This document shows, piece by piece, positions 1 to 5,846 of a DNA stretch of 7,419 nucleotides. Where the stretch lies: positions 1-7,419 of the forward strand of contig JAGQUE010000363.1 in NCBI GenBank assembly GCA_020438665.1. The letters are read 5' to 3'. This DNA is from Nocardioidaceae bacterium. Its GTDB lineage: Bacteria; Actinomycetota; Actinomycetes; Propionibacteriales; Nocardioidaceae. A program made the position numbers and the translations under genes. The stretch's first letter is position 1. Every line of letters starts with the position of its first letter. The notes under the pieces are model-generated. The model had not been told where the DNA came from and did not search any database. It worked only from the letters and a program-made list of their open reading frames with translations.

Positions 1-621
1 ACCCAGGCCGGCAAGACCACGATGCTCAACTGCCTCGCGGCTGCGATCCCGGGCGGGGAGCGAGTGGTCAGCGCCGAGGAGGTCTTCGAGCTGCGCTTCC
101 CACACCCGGACTGGGTGCCCATGCAGACCCGGCAGTCCGGTCTCGAGGGCACCGGTGAGGTCCGGCTCCGAGACCTCGTCAAGGAGAGCCTCCGGATGCG
201 GCCCAGCCGCATCATCGTGGGCGAGGTTCGGTCCGAGGAGTGCCTCGACCTGCTGCTGGCCCTGAACGCCGGGCTGCCGGGCATGTGCACCATCCACGCC
301 AACAGCGCGCGAGAAGCTCTCGTCAAGATGTGCACCCTACCCTTGCTCGCCGGGGAGAACATCTCGGCCCGGTTCGTCGTACCGACGGTGGCGGCGTCGG
401 TCGATCTGGTCGTCCACCTCGGGATCGACCACGACGGCACCCGCCGTGTCAACGAGATCGTGGCCGTGCCCGGGCGGGCGGAGAACGACATCATCGAGAC
501 CGAACCGATCTTCGAGCGCGTGAACGGCGACCTGGTCCGGACCGGCGGCATGCCGCCGCGGGCGGAACGCTATGCCCGGGTCGGGGTGGATCTGCTCCGC
601 CTGCTCAGCGAGGACGTCTGA
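1..621 (+). CDS. tadA: TadA/CpaF-type Tad pilus ATPase, C-terminal part (5' truncated by window edge)
   Basis: Hexameric secretion ATPase that powers assembly of Tad (Flp) pili at the inner face of the cytoplasmic membrane. The frame is open from base 1, so the ATG at 22 is internal, not a start; 206 residues are visible. The first residues, TQAGKTT, are the end of the Walker A P-loop. They are followed by the acidic box (EEVFEL, about residues 26-31), the Walker B-like segment (RIIVGEVR, about 71-78) and the His box (GMCTIHANS, about 95-103), in the order seen in the GspE/PilT/CpaF superfamily. These boxes and the tadB-tadC neighbours identify it as the Tad ATPase rather than a type II secretion or conjugation ATPase. 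The N-terminal domain lies upstream of the window. Its stop overlaps the tadB start by one base (TGATG), which implies translational coupling. The frame is intact throughout the visible part. Confidence 0.95.
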   Translation, partial: TQAGKTTMLNCLAAAIPGGERVVSAEEVFELRFPHPDWVPMQTRQSGLEGTGEVRLRDLVKESLRMRPSRIIVGEVRSEECLDLLLALNAGLPGMCTIHANSAREALVKMCTLPLLAGENISARFVVPTVAASVDLVVHLGIDHDGTRRVNEIVAVPGRAENDIIETEPIFERVNGDLVRTGGMPPRAERYARVGVDLLRLLSEDV

Positions 622-1475
622 TGGGGGCGCTCGTGGGGCTCGGAGCGGGCCTGGGGCTCCTGCTCATCTGGTCGGCCTTCGCGCTGCCCCGGCAACCGCG
701 TGGGACCGAGCGAGGCCGGGGTCGCCTCGAACGGCTGCTGGCCAGCGCCGGTCTGACCTCGGTGTCGGTGACAGGTTTCGTGGTGCTCTCCGGAGCGATG
801 GCGCTGCTGGCGACGGTGCTCGTCCAAGCGATGTCGCGGACGTTTCCGGTGGCGATCGCGTTCGGGCTGATGGCCGCCTATCTCCCCACCGCGGTCACGC
901 GAGGTCGGGCGCGTCGCCGGCTGCGTGAGTTCGCCGAGGTCTGGCCCGAGGCCGTCGACAACCTGGCCTCCGCGGTGCGTGCCGGGATGTCGCTCCCCGA
1001 CGCGCTGACCGCGCTCGGTGCGCGGGGGCCCGAGCCATTGCGCGCGGCGTTCAGCCAGTTCGGGCTGGACTACCAGGTCACCGGCCGGTTCGGTGAGTCG
1101 CTCGACCGGCTCAAGGAGCGGCTGGCCGACCCGGTCGGCGACCGGGTGGTCGAGGGCCTGCGCATCGCCCGTGAGGTCGGTGGCGGCCAGCTCGGTCGGC
1201 TGCTGCGCAACCTGTCCGGCTATCTGCGTGACGAGGCGCGCACGCGATCGGAGATGGAGGCGCGCCAGGCCTGGACCGTCAACGGCGCGCGACTGGCCGT
1301 CGCGGCGCCGTGGCTCATCCTCCTGGTGATGTCCTTGCAGGGCCAGGTGATCCGCCGCTTCGCGACGCCGGGGGGCGTGGTCGTCCTCGTCATCGGCGCA
1401 ACGCTCTGCGCGTTCGCCTACTGGCTGATGATGCGGATCGGCCGGCTGCCCACGGAGAGACGGATCCTGGCATGA
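621..1475 (+). CDS. tadB: TadB-like inner-membrane platform protein of the Tad pilus
   Basis: A 284-aa polytopic membrane protein of the T2SSF (GspF/PilC) superfamily. Together with TadC it forms the platform that the ATPase acts on. I chose the ATG at 621 because it overlaps the tadA stop, is preceded by GAGGA at 610-614 (6-nt spacer), and gives a hydrophobic N-terminus (MGALVGLGAG). Hydrophobic segments lie near residues 3-21, 50-70, 73-91, 225-239 and 251-272. The cytoplasmic T2SSF-like helical region lies between, about 100-220, with family-like stretches such as ENLASAVRAGMS-type EAVDNLASAVRAG (110-122) and VGGGQLGRLL (186-195). The frame stays open upstream to 240, but that stretch lies inside tadA and is arginine/proline-rich shadow translation. 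The stop overlaps the tadC start as ATGA. Assignment to TadB rather than TadC rests on gene order and the repeated T2SSF pattern. Confidence 0.9.
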   Translation: MGALVGLGAGLGLLLIWSAFALPRQPRGTERGRGRLERLLASAGLTSVSVTGFVVLSGAMALLATVLVQAMSRTFPVAIAFGLMAAYLPTAVTRGRARRRLREFAEVWPEAVDNLASAVRAGMSLPDALTALGARGPEPLRAAFSQFGLDYQVTGRFGESLDRLKERLADPVGDRVVEGLRIAREVGGGQLGRLLRNLSGYLRDEARTRSEMEARQAWTVNGARLAVAAPWLILLVMSLQGQVIRRFATPGGVVVLVIGATLCAFAYWLMMRIGRLPTERRILA

Positions 1476-2413
1476 CCACGGGCGAGTGGGGCGCACTGCT
1501 CGGAGGCACGTTCGGTCTGGGGCTGCTCCTGGTGATCGCCAGGGTGCGCGTGATCCGCCGCCCTCGGCTCGCTGCCCGCGTGCTGCCCTATCTGCGCGAC
1601 CTCCCGAGCGTCGGTCGGCCGAGCGCGGCGGGCGCCTCGTCGGCGTCGCCGGTCGTGGCGGCGGCCGGGGTCTTCGGTCCGGCGCTCCGCTCGGCCGCCG
1701 AGACGGTCGAGCGGATCCTCGGCGGGGCTGCGTCTGTCCGCCGCCGGCTCGACCGGGCCGGCATGGCCAAGTCCGTGCAGGACTTCCGGATCGAGCAGGT
1801 CACCTGGGGTCTGACGGCGTTCGTCGCCGCGGCCGTGGTCGGGGTGGTCCGGACGCTCGGCGACCCCGGGGCTGCCGTGTCCGCACTGCTGATCGCGGTC
1901 GTCGCCCTCGTCACCGGGGTGGTCGCCCGCGACAACTACCTGTCCCACCAGGTCACCCGTCGCGAGCGGGCGGTCCTGGTCGAGTTCCCCACCATCGCCG
2001 AGCTGCTCGCGCTCGCGGTCGCCGCAGGGGAGAGCCCGGTGGCCGCGCTCGACCGCGTCGTGCGACGCAGCGGTGGCGAGCTCTCCCGCGATCTGGGGGT
2101 CGTGCTGGCCGCCGTACGCACCGGTGAGCCCGTCGGCTCCGCGTTCGATCGGCTGGCTGCGACCACCGGGATCCCGTTGGTTGCCCGCTTCGCCGACGGC
2201 ATCGCGGTGGCCGTCGAACGAGGCACCCCACTGGCCGACGTGCTGCACGCGCAGGCGGCCGATGTGCGCGAGGCCGGGCGGCGGGAGCTCATCGAGACGG
2301 CCGCTCGCAAGGAGATCTTCATGATGGTCCCGGTGGTCTTCCTGATCCTCCCGGTGACCGTCCTGTTCGCGTTCTATCCCGGCGTGATCGGGCTCAGCTT
2401 CACGACACCGTGA
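1472..2413 (+). CDS. tadC: TadC-like inner-membrane platform protein of the Tad pilus
   Basis: A 313-aa T2SSF-family membrane protein, the second half of the Tad inner-membrane platform and probable partner of TadB. The start is the ATG at 1472 in an ATGA overlap with the tadB stop; GGAGAGA at 1454-1460 lies 11 nt upstream. Hydrophobic segments fall near residues 6-22, 110-126, 133-151 and 283-303. The conserved T2SSF portion is about 166-280, including EFPTIAELLALAVAAGES (171-188), which matches the E-x-P-x-x-x-x-x-L-A-x-x-x-x-A-G motif of TadC proteins. The C-terminal membrane helix (MMVPVVFLILPVTVLFAFYP) is also typical. Residues about 45-66 are rich in Ala, Ser and Gly and look like a flexible cytoplasmic linker. 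This is the last gene of the coupled tadABC group; a 15-nt gap follows before the pilin-like gene. Confidence 0.9.
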   Translation: MTTGEWGALLGGTFGLGLLLVIARVRVIRRPRLAARVLPYLRDLPSVGRPSAAGASSASPVVAAAGVFGPALRSAAETVERILGGAASVRRRLDRAGMAKSVQDFRIEQVTWGLTAFVAAAVVGVVRTLGDPGAAVSALLIAVVALVTGVVARDNYLSHQVTRRERAVLVEFPTIAELLALAVAAGESPVAALDRVVRRSGGELSRDLGVVLAAVRTGEPVGSAFDRLAATTGIPLVARFADGIAVAVERGTPLADVLHAQAADVREAGRRELIETAARKEIFMMVPVVFLILPVTVLFAFYPGVIGLSFTTP

Positions 2414-2414
2414 C

Positions 2415-2424
2415 AAGGAAGGAA
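2415..2424 (+). promoter_or_regulatory. Strong ribosome binding site for the pilin-like gene
   Basis: A purine run, AAGGAAGGAA, ends 4 nt before the ATG at 2429 and contains AAGGA with a 9-nt spacer. It lies in the only true intergenic gap of the visible Tad operon long enough to hold a free site; the other genes overlap or sit 4 nt apart. It decides the start of the small gene and suggests that the gene is translated independently of tadC, possibly at a higher rate. Confidence 0.7.
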
Positions 2425-2428
2425 CGAC

Positions 2429-2620
2429 ATGGGGAACGACACGATGATGCGGGTGTGGGCGTGGCTGACCGCGCCCCGGCCGCGCACGGAGCGCGGCGAT
2501 GTCCCCGGCTGGGTGATGATCACGCTGATGACGGCCACGCTCGTCGGGGTCATCTGGGGCATCGCCGACGGAGAGTTCCGGGCCATGCTCGGCAAGGCCT
2601 TCGACTCCGTGAGCCCCTGA
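2429..2620 (+). CDS. Small Flp/pilin-like protein of the Tad locus
   Basis: A 63-aa protein at the operon position where the major Flp pilin or a pilin-like subunit is expected. The ATG at 2429 is fixed by a strong ribosome binding site. The first 23 residues form a leader with several basic residues ending in TERG. Then comes a hydrophobic helix, VMITLMTATLVGVIWGIA (about 29-46), and a short C-terminal tail (DGEFRAMLGKAFDSVSP). If a prepilin peptidase cuts after Gly23, the mature product is 40 aa, in the size range of very short Flp pilins. The residues after the Gly are DVPGW, so the canonical Glu at +5 (and usual Tyr/Phe at +6) is missing; +5 is Trp. It could be the structural pilin of an actinobacterial subtype, or a membrane accessory peptide with the true pilin elsewhere. 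The role comes from context; the helix and leader are seen directly. Confidence 0.75.
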   Translation: MGNDTMMRVWAWLTAPRPRTERGDVPGWVMITLMTATLVGVIWGIADGEFRAMLGKAFDSVSP

Positions 2621-2624
2621 TGCC

Positions 2625-3026
2625 GTGACGCCGCTCCGCCGACGATCGCCGGCCCGTGACGACCGGGGCTCGGCGGTCGTGGACTTCGTGCTGGTCGTCG
2701 TCGTGCTGCTGCCGCTGTTCCTGGGCATCCTGCAGCTGGCCTTGGTGTTGCACGTCCGCAACACCCTCGTGGCCGCGGCATCGGAAGGCGCCCGCTACGG
2801 CGCCACGGCCGACCGCGGGCCGTCAGACGCGGTGGCCCGGACCCGCGAGCAGATCCGCGACGCCATCGCCGGGCGCTATGCCGACGGCGTGGTCGCCCAC
2901 GAGGTGACGGTCGACGGCGCCCCCACGGTGGAGGTCCGGATCGAGGCCACGGTCCCGGCTCTCGGACTCGGCGGCCCCGGGATCCACCTGTCGGTGGCCG
3001 GCCACGCGATCGAGGAGCAGCCGTGA
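2625..3026 (+). CDS. tadE: TadE-like pseudopilin
   Basis: A 133-aa protein of the TadE family, minor pilin-like subunits processed by prepilin peptidase and needed for Flp pilus biogenesis. The GTG at 2625 is the best start: it lies 4 nt after the pilin stop and gives a basic N-terminus (MTPLRRRSPARDDRG). No good ribosome binding site precedes it, so translation probably depends on the upstream gene. The junction is DDRG (12-15) followed by SAVVDF, with Asp at +5 and Phe at +6, then a long hydrophobic helix to about residue 43. After it comes the family-typical stretch VRNTLVAAASEGARYGA (44-60), then a short beta-rich C-terminal domain. The stop overlaps the next start as GTGA. The assignment is firm at family level; TadE versus TadF cannot be settled from sequence alone. 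Confidence 0.87.
   Translation: MTPLRRRSPARDDRGSAVVDFVLVVVVLLPLFLGILQLALVLHVRNTLVAAASEGARYGATADRGPSDAVARTREQIRDAIAGRYADGVVAHEVTVDGAPTVEVRIEATVPALGLGGPGIHLSVAGHAIEEQP
3012..3017 (+). promoter_or_regulatory. Ribosome binding site fixing the GTG start at 3023
   Basis: GAGGAG lies 5 nt upstream of the GTG at 3023, inside the end of the preceding tadE-like gene. It supports the GTG in the GTGA overlap as the true start of the second TadE-like gene. Confidence 0.6.
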
Positions 3027-3469
3027 GGCGGCGCACCGAGGACGGCAGCGCACTCGTCGAGCTGACCTGGCTGGCGATCCTGCTGCTGATCCCGGTCATC
3101 TGGATCGTGATGTCGGTCTTCGAGGTCCAGCGGGGCGCCTTCGGGGTCAGTGCTGCGGCTCGGTCGGCCGGGCGGTCCTTCGCGCTGGCTCCCGACGACG
3201 CCACGGGTCGCACCCGGGCGCTGGCCGCCGCGCGGCTCGCCCTGGCCGATCAGGGCGTCGAGGCTCCCGTCCAGCTGGTCATCACGTGCACCCCCTATCC
3301 CCGCGACTGCCACTCCGGGACGTCGGTCATCACCGTCGTCGTCCGCTCGCAGGTCGACATACCTCTTCTCCCCGAGGTGCTCGGCGGGGGCAGCCCCAGC
3401 TTCCGGGTGGAGTCGTCCCACACGGTGCCGATCGGGCAGTACGTCGAGATCACCGGCGGTGCGCCATGA
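3023..3469 (+). CDS. Second TadE/TadF-like pseudopilin
   Basis: A 148-aa protein with the TadE/F layout. A short basic leader (MRRRTEDG) is followed by SALVEL, giving Glu at +5 after Gly8, the most canonical prepilin-peptidase site of the four small proteins here. A membrane helix follows (about 14-33), then FEVQRGAFGVSAAARSAGR, which parallels the Ala/Arg-rich segment after the helix in TadE. The C-terminal domain is mostly beta-strand and contains a Cys pair at residues 89 and 96 (ITCTPYPRDC). These could form a disulfide outside the membrane, which is inference. The GTG start overlaps the upstream stop and has GAGGAG 5 nt before it; its own stop overlaps the next ATG as ATGA. It probably acts as a minor pilin with the upstream TadE-like protein. 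Confidence 0.82.
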   Translation: MRRRTEDGSALVELTWLAILLLIPVIWIVMSVFEVQRGAFGVSAAARSAGRSFALAPDDATGRTRALAAARLALADQGVEAPVQLVITCTPYPRDCHSGTSVITVVVRSQVDIPLLPEVLGGGSPSFRVESSHTVPIGQYVEITGGAP

Positions 3470-3918
3470 CACGCGACCGCAACCGCGATGAGCATGGACA
3501 GACCACGCTGTTCATCGTCGGGCTTGCCATCGTGCTGCTCATGGCGGCCGTCGTGGTGATCGACGCGTCGTCGGCGTTCCTGCGTCGTCAGGGCCTCGAC
3601 AACCTGGCCGACGGGGCGGCCCTCGCCGGCGCCGACGCGGGTGCTTCGGGGGAGGAGGTCTATACCGAGGGCGTGGACCCCGAGCGGCTGCGGCTGTTCA
3701 CCCAGCGTGCCCGCGAGGGGGTGGCGGCCTACCTGAGCGCCACCGGGGCTCGGGGTCGCTTCCCCGGGCTCACCTATGCGGTCTCGGTCGACCCGGTGCG
3801 CCGCGCGGTCACGGTCGTGATCCGCGCGCCGCTCGACCTGCCACTCACGATCCCGGGCTCACCGGCCCATCCGGTGATCGGCGCCTCGGGGTCGGCCGTG
3901 GTCTCGCCCCGGCGGTGA
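3466..3918 (+). CDS. Short TadG-like / Flp pilus-assembly protein
   Basis: A 150-aa protein matching the N-terminal pilus-assembly region of TadG-like proteins (family often annotated as putative Flp pilus-assembly TadE/G-like). The leader ends in DEHG (8-11); the helix begins QTTLFIVGLAIVLLMAAVVVIDAS. It is followed by the characteristic FLRRQGLDNLADGAALAGAD (38-57), which matches the R-x-x-L-Q-N-A-A-D-A-A-A-L-A-G pattern of the family. The longer TadG proteins with a von Willebrand A domain are several hundred residues; this one stops after a small beta-rich domain, as is usual for the actinobacterial short form. Residue +5 after Gly11 is Phe, so it may not be cleaved as a classical prepilin. 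It is the last gene of the operon, starting in an ATGA overlap and ending about 30 nt before a strong hairpin. Confidence 0.82.
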   Translation: MTRDRNRDEHGQTTLFIVGLAIVLLMAAVVVIDASSAFLRRQGLDNLADGAALAGADAGASGEEVYTEGVDPERLRLFTQRAREGVAAYLSATGARGRFPGLTYAVSVDPVRRAVTVVIRAPLDLPLTIPGSPAHPVIGASGSAVVSPRR

Positions 3919-3951
3919 GGGGTGCCGCCAGCGGACGCAGCGACCCGTTGT

Positions 3952-3990
3952 CTGGTGTGTACGACGCTCCGGATGCGTCGTACACACCAG
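3952..3990. terminator. Perfect 16-bp inverted repeat between convergent genes, probable bidirectional terminator
   Basis: Arms 3952-3967 (CTGGTGTGTACGACGC) and 3975-3990 are exact reverse complements around a 7-nt loop, TCCGGAT. After one T/T mismatch the pairing resumes for three bases (3948-3950 with 3992-3994). It lies 33 nt after the stop of the Tad operon and 54 nt beyond the stop of the minus-strand gene at 4045, where transcription from both sides must end. There is no T-tract on either strand, so it would be a U-less terminator, a form accepted in GC-rich actinobacteria. A dyad protein-binding site is the alternative. Confidence 0.65.
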
Positions 3991-4008
3991 TCAAGGTGCT
4001 GCAAGGCC

Positions 4009-4024
4009 CAGGGTCACGACCCTG
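4009..4024 (-). terminator. Small hairpin downstream of the minus-strand secreted-protein gene
   Basis: CAGGGT (4009-4014) pairs with ACCCTG (4019-4024) around a 4-nt loop. It begins 20 nt past the stop of the gene ending at 4045. Six base pairs and no T-run make it weak alone; it may assist the larger hairpin at 3952-3990. Chance occurrence in GC-rich DNA is quite possible. Confidence 0.25.
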
Positions 4025-4044
4025 ATCCACCGCGGGGCGCTCCC

Positions 4045-4416
4045 TCAGCGGACCGCGCGGATCGTCTTGCTGGTGTCGCCGCCGCAGGTGGCGGTCTTCT
4101 TGACCTTGGCATAGAAGCGGCCCTCGATGCCGGTGTTCCCGGTGCTCCAGGTGCCGTCGGCGGAGGCGGTGTCGGAGGCGATGACCTTGTCGTTGCCGCC
4201 GCCGCGGGTGCCGACCTGCTTGATCACGATGACCTTGCGGCCGTTGACGCAGGACTTGCGCGGGCTCGACAGGGTGCCGGAGAGGTCCACCCCTTCGGCC
4301 TTGATGGTGACGGTGCTCTTGGCGCGGGCGGCCGCCGGCTGTGCCGACGCCATGGCAGGGGCGGCGAGAAGAGCGGCGCTGGTGAGCAGCGCGAGCGTGG
4401 TGGTGGTGGTCTTCAT
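4045..4416 (-). CDS. Small secreted protein with two cysteines, function unknown
   Basis: A 123-aa protein with an N-terminal signal peptide: MKTTTTT, a hydrophobic run LALLTSAALLAAPAM, and likely signal-peptidase site ASA/Q near residue 25. The mature part, about 98 aa, is rich in Lys, Thr, Gly and short beta-strand patterns. It has single cysteines at 56 (SPRKSCVNGRKV) and 111 (ATCGGDTSK) that could form one disulfide. The pattern of a C-x-x-x-R-K-V strand, a DGTW turn and GRFYAKV strand resembles Ig-like or transthyretin-like domains common in secreted actinobacterial proteins; this is from general recognition, not a search. The start at 4416 is chosen because AGGTGA (4421-4426) precedes it by 4 nt and it gives a proper signal peptide; the longer reading from 4560 would bury that peptide and overlap the upstream gene. 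It lies 67 nt downstream of the delta-60 gene, so co-transcription is possible. Confidence 0.8.
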   Translation of the reverse strand: MKTTTTTLALLTSAALLAAPAMASAQPAAARAKSTVTIKAEGVDLSGTLSSPRKSCVNGRKVIVIKQVGTRGGGNDKVIASDTASADGTWSTGNTGIEGRFYAKVKKTATCGGDTSKTIRAVR

Positions 4417-4420
4417 AGGG

Positions 4421-4426
4421 TCACCT
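4421..4426 (-). promoter_or_regulatory. Ribosome binding site of the small secreted-protein gene
   Basis: On the minus strand AGGTGA lies 4 nt before the ATG at 4416. It selects this start over the upstream in-frame ATG at 4560. Confidence 0.6.
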
Positions 4427-4483
4427 AACTCCCTGCGGAGCCGACGTGTCACTACCCGATCGGGCCATGGCGGCGCCGGCGAC

Positions 4484-5803
4484 TCAGCCGACGAACCGCG
4501 CCACCGCACCTGAGGTGTGGTGCCGGTTGCCGGCGAAGCCGGCGGCCAGGATCCGTCCATCGCGGGCCACTCGGGCCTCGCGCAGCGCGCTGAACCGCGC
4601 GCCGAGCGTGGTCACCGCAACGCCATCGGCGCCGAACGAGGCGTCGGGCGCGCCGGCCGCATCCGTGCGTACGACGAGCGACTGCCAGGTGCCCTGAGGT
4701 CCGCGGGGGACCGACTCGCCGACCAGGACGAGCTGTCCGGAAGCGCCTTTCGTCACGTCGAGCAGCGTCGTGTCGGAGCGTGGCACAGGGATGTCGAGAT
4801 AACCGTCCCCGCCCGCGAAGCCGGTGTCGAGCTCGCCCGCCGGGGTGACCCGGGCGAGCATCCCGACCCACTTCCCGGAGACGTCGTTGTGGTGGCCGGC
4901 GACGACGATCGAGTCATCGGGCAGCACGGTGACGTCGGTGGCCATCTCCTCCTCACCCAGGTCCAGCAGGGCGACACCGTCGGTGGCGAAGCCCGGGTCC
5001 GGCTCGCCGTCACTGGTGAGCCGGAGCACGACGACGCCGTCACCGTTGCCCACCGCCACGAGCCGACCGTCGGGAGCCTTGGCGAGCGCGAGCAGCGACT
5101 CCGCGGTCTGCCCAGGAGTGTTGAGAACGAGGCGCCCCGTGCCGTGGAAGGTCGGGTCGAGCGAGCCGCTGCGGGTCAGCCGGAGCACGACCATCGCGCT
5201 CGTCTCCCCGCTATGGTCCCGGGCATAGCCGGCGACGGCGACCTTGCCGTGAGGAAGCGCGACGACGCCGGAGGCATAGCCGAGGCGGTCTCCGAACCGG
5301 ATCCGCACGACGCCGTGCGTTCCGAAGGCTCGGTCGACACGGCCGTCGGGGCGGAACCGCATCACGAGCATCGCGCTCGCGCCGGACCCTTTCGAGGTCA
5401 CCGAGCCCACGGCGACGAGCCGCCCGTCGGGCATCCGCACGATGTCGAGGAGCTCGGTCATCGACCGGGCGACGTGGACCCGGACCGTGCCGCGTCGCCC
5501 GAAGGTGCGGTCCAGCCTGCCGGCGGGACCATAGCGCGCGACCACGCTGTCCAGGGTCTGGTTGGGCGTGACCGTGGTGCCCGCCACGACGACCTTGCGG
5601 CCTGCCAGGGTCAGCGCCTGCCAGCCGGTGCGGTCACCGTCGAGGGCGAGGCGGGCGACACCGCCCACGCCGTACGACGGGTCGAGCTCGCCGGAGGCCG
5701 GCCCCGCGGACGTCGCGGACGCCGCCGCCAGCAGCAACGGACCGACCAGCCCGAGGACCAGGGCCGAGAGAGCTGAACCAGGGCGCCGCACGGAAGCCGT
5801 CAC
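4484..5803 (-). CDS. Secreted delta-60 repeat protein, probable seven-bladed beta-propeller
   Basis: A 439-aa exported protein. Residues 1 to about 33 form a signal peptide (MTASVRRPGS, then a Leu/Ala-rich core ending near SATSA). The rest consists of seven delta-60 (DUF5122-type) repeats, each marked by G-x-L/V/P-D-x-x-F/Y-x-x-x-G, at residues 38, 95, 154, 213, 266, 323 and 384, a spacing of 53-61. Each unit also has a PDGRLVAVG-like strand. Seven four-stranded units suggest a seven-bladed propeller; the last strand, AVARFVG, is the one missing before the first marker and could close the ring. No cell-wall anchor, membrane helix or catalytic motif is visible, so the role is unknown; a binding or scaffold role outside the cell is inference. 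The first available start is the GTG at 5803, just after an in-frame stop at 5822-5824. No clear ribosome binding site precedes it; the GTG at 5791 is an alternative. Confidence 0.9.
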   Translation of the reverse strand: MTASVRRPGSALSALVLGLVGPLLLAAASATSAGPASGELDPSYGVGGVARLALDGDRTGWQALTLAGRKVVVAGTTVTPNQTLDSVVARYGPAGRLDRTFGRRGTVRVHVARSMTELLDIVRMPDGRLVAVGSVTSKGSGASAMLVMRFRPDGRVDRAFGTHGVVRIRFGDRLGYASGVVALPHGKVAVAGYARDHSGETSAMVVLRLTRSGSLDPTFHGTGRLVLNTPGQTAESLLALAKAPDGRLVAVGNGDGVVVLRLTSDGEPDPGFATDGVALLDLGEEEMATDVTVLPDDSIVVAGHHNDVSGKWVGMLARVTPAGELDTGFAGGDGYLDIPVPRSDTTLLDVTKGASGQLVLVGESVPRGPQGTWQSLVVRTDAAGAPDASFGADGVAVTTLGARFSALREARVARDGRILAAGFAGNRHHTSGAVARFVG

Positions 5804-5846
5804 TCTGGTGACGCTACGCCGTCAAGAGCCTGGGGAGGCGGCGGCG

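Noticed and set aside
240..620. Upstream extension of the tadB frame
   Set aside because: It overlaps the conserved tadA coding region and encodes Arg/Pro-rich sequence; the ATG at 621 has a ribosome binding site and a normal TadB N-terminus.
1418..2764. Long minus-strand open frame (448 aa) opposite tadC and the pilin-like gene
   Set aside because: The composition (His, Arg, Asp, Gly rich) is typical of antisense GC-rich DNA, and it crosses several coupled real genes.
4417..4560. Upstream extension of the small secreted-protein gene to an ATG at 4560
   Set aside because: It would put 48 residues before the signal peptide and overlap the delta-60 gene; the ATG at 4416 has a good AGGTGA site.
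4517..5776. Long plus-strand open frame (419 aa) opposite the delta-60 gene
   Set aside because: Its translation is an Arg/Gly/Asp-rich low-complexity mix with no motif, and it is antisense to a protein with clear repeats and a signal peptide.
4484..5803. Delta-60 repeats as a recent DNA tandem repeat
   Set aside because: The units are related only at protein level; the DNA is well diverged, so it is an old protein repeat, not a DNA repeat array.
5820..5825. TTGACG on the minus strand as a -35 element for the delta-60 gene
   Set aside because: No -10-like hexamer occurs 16-18 nt downstream, and transcription would start inside the gene.
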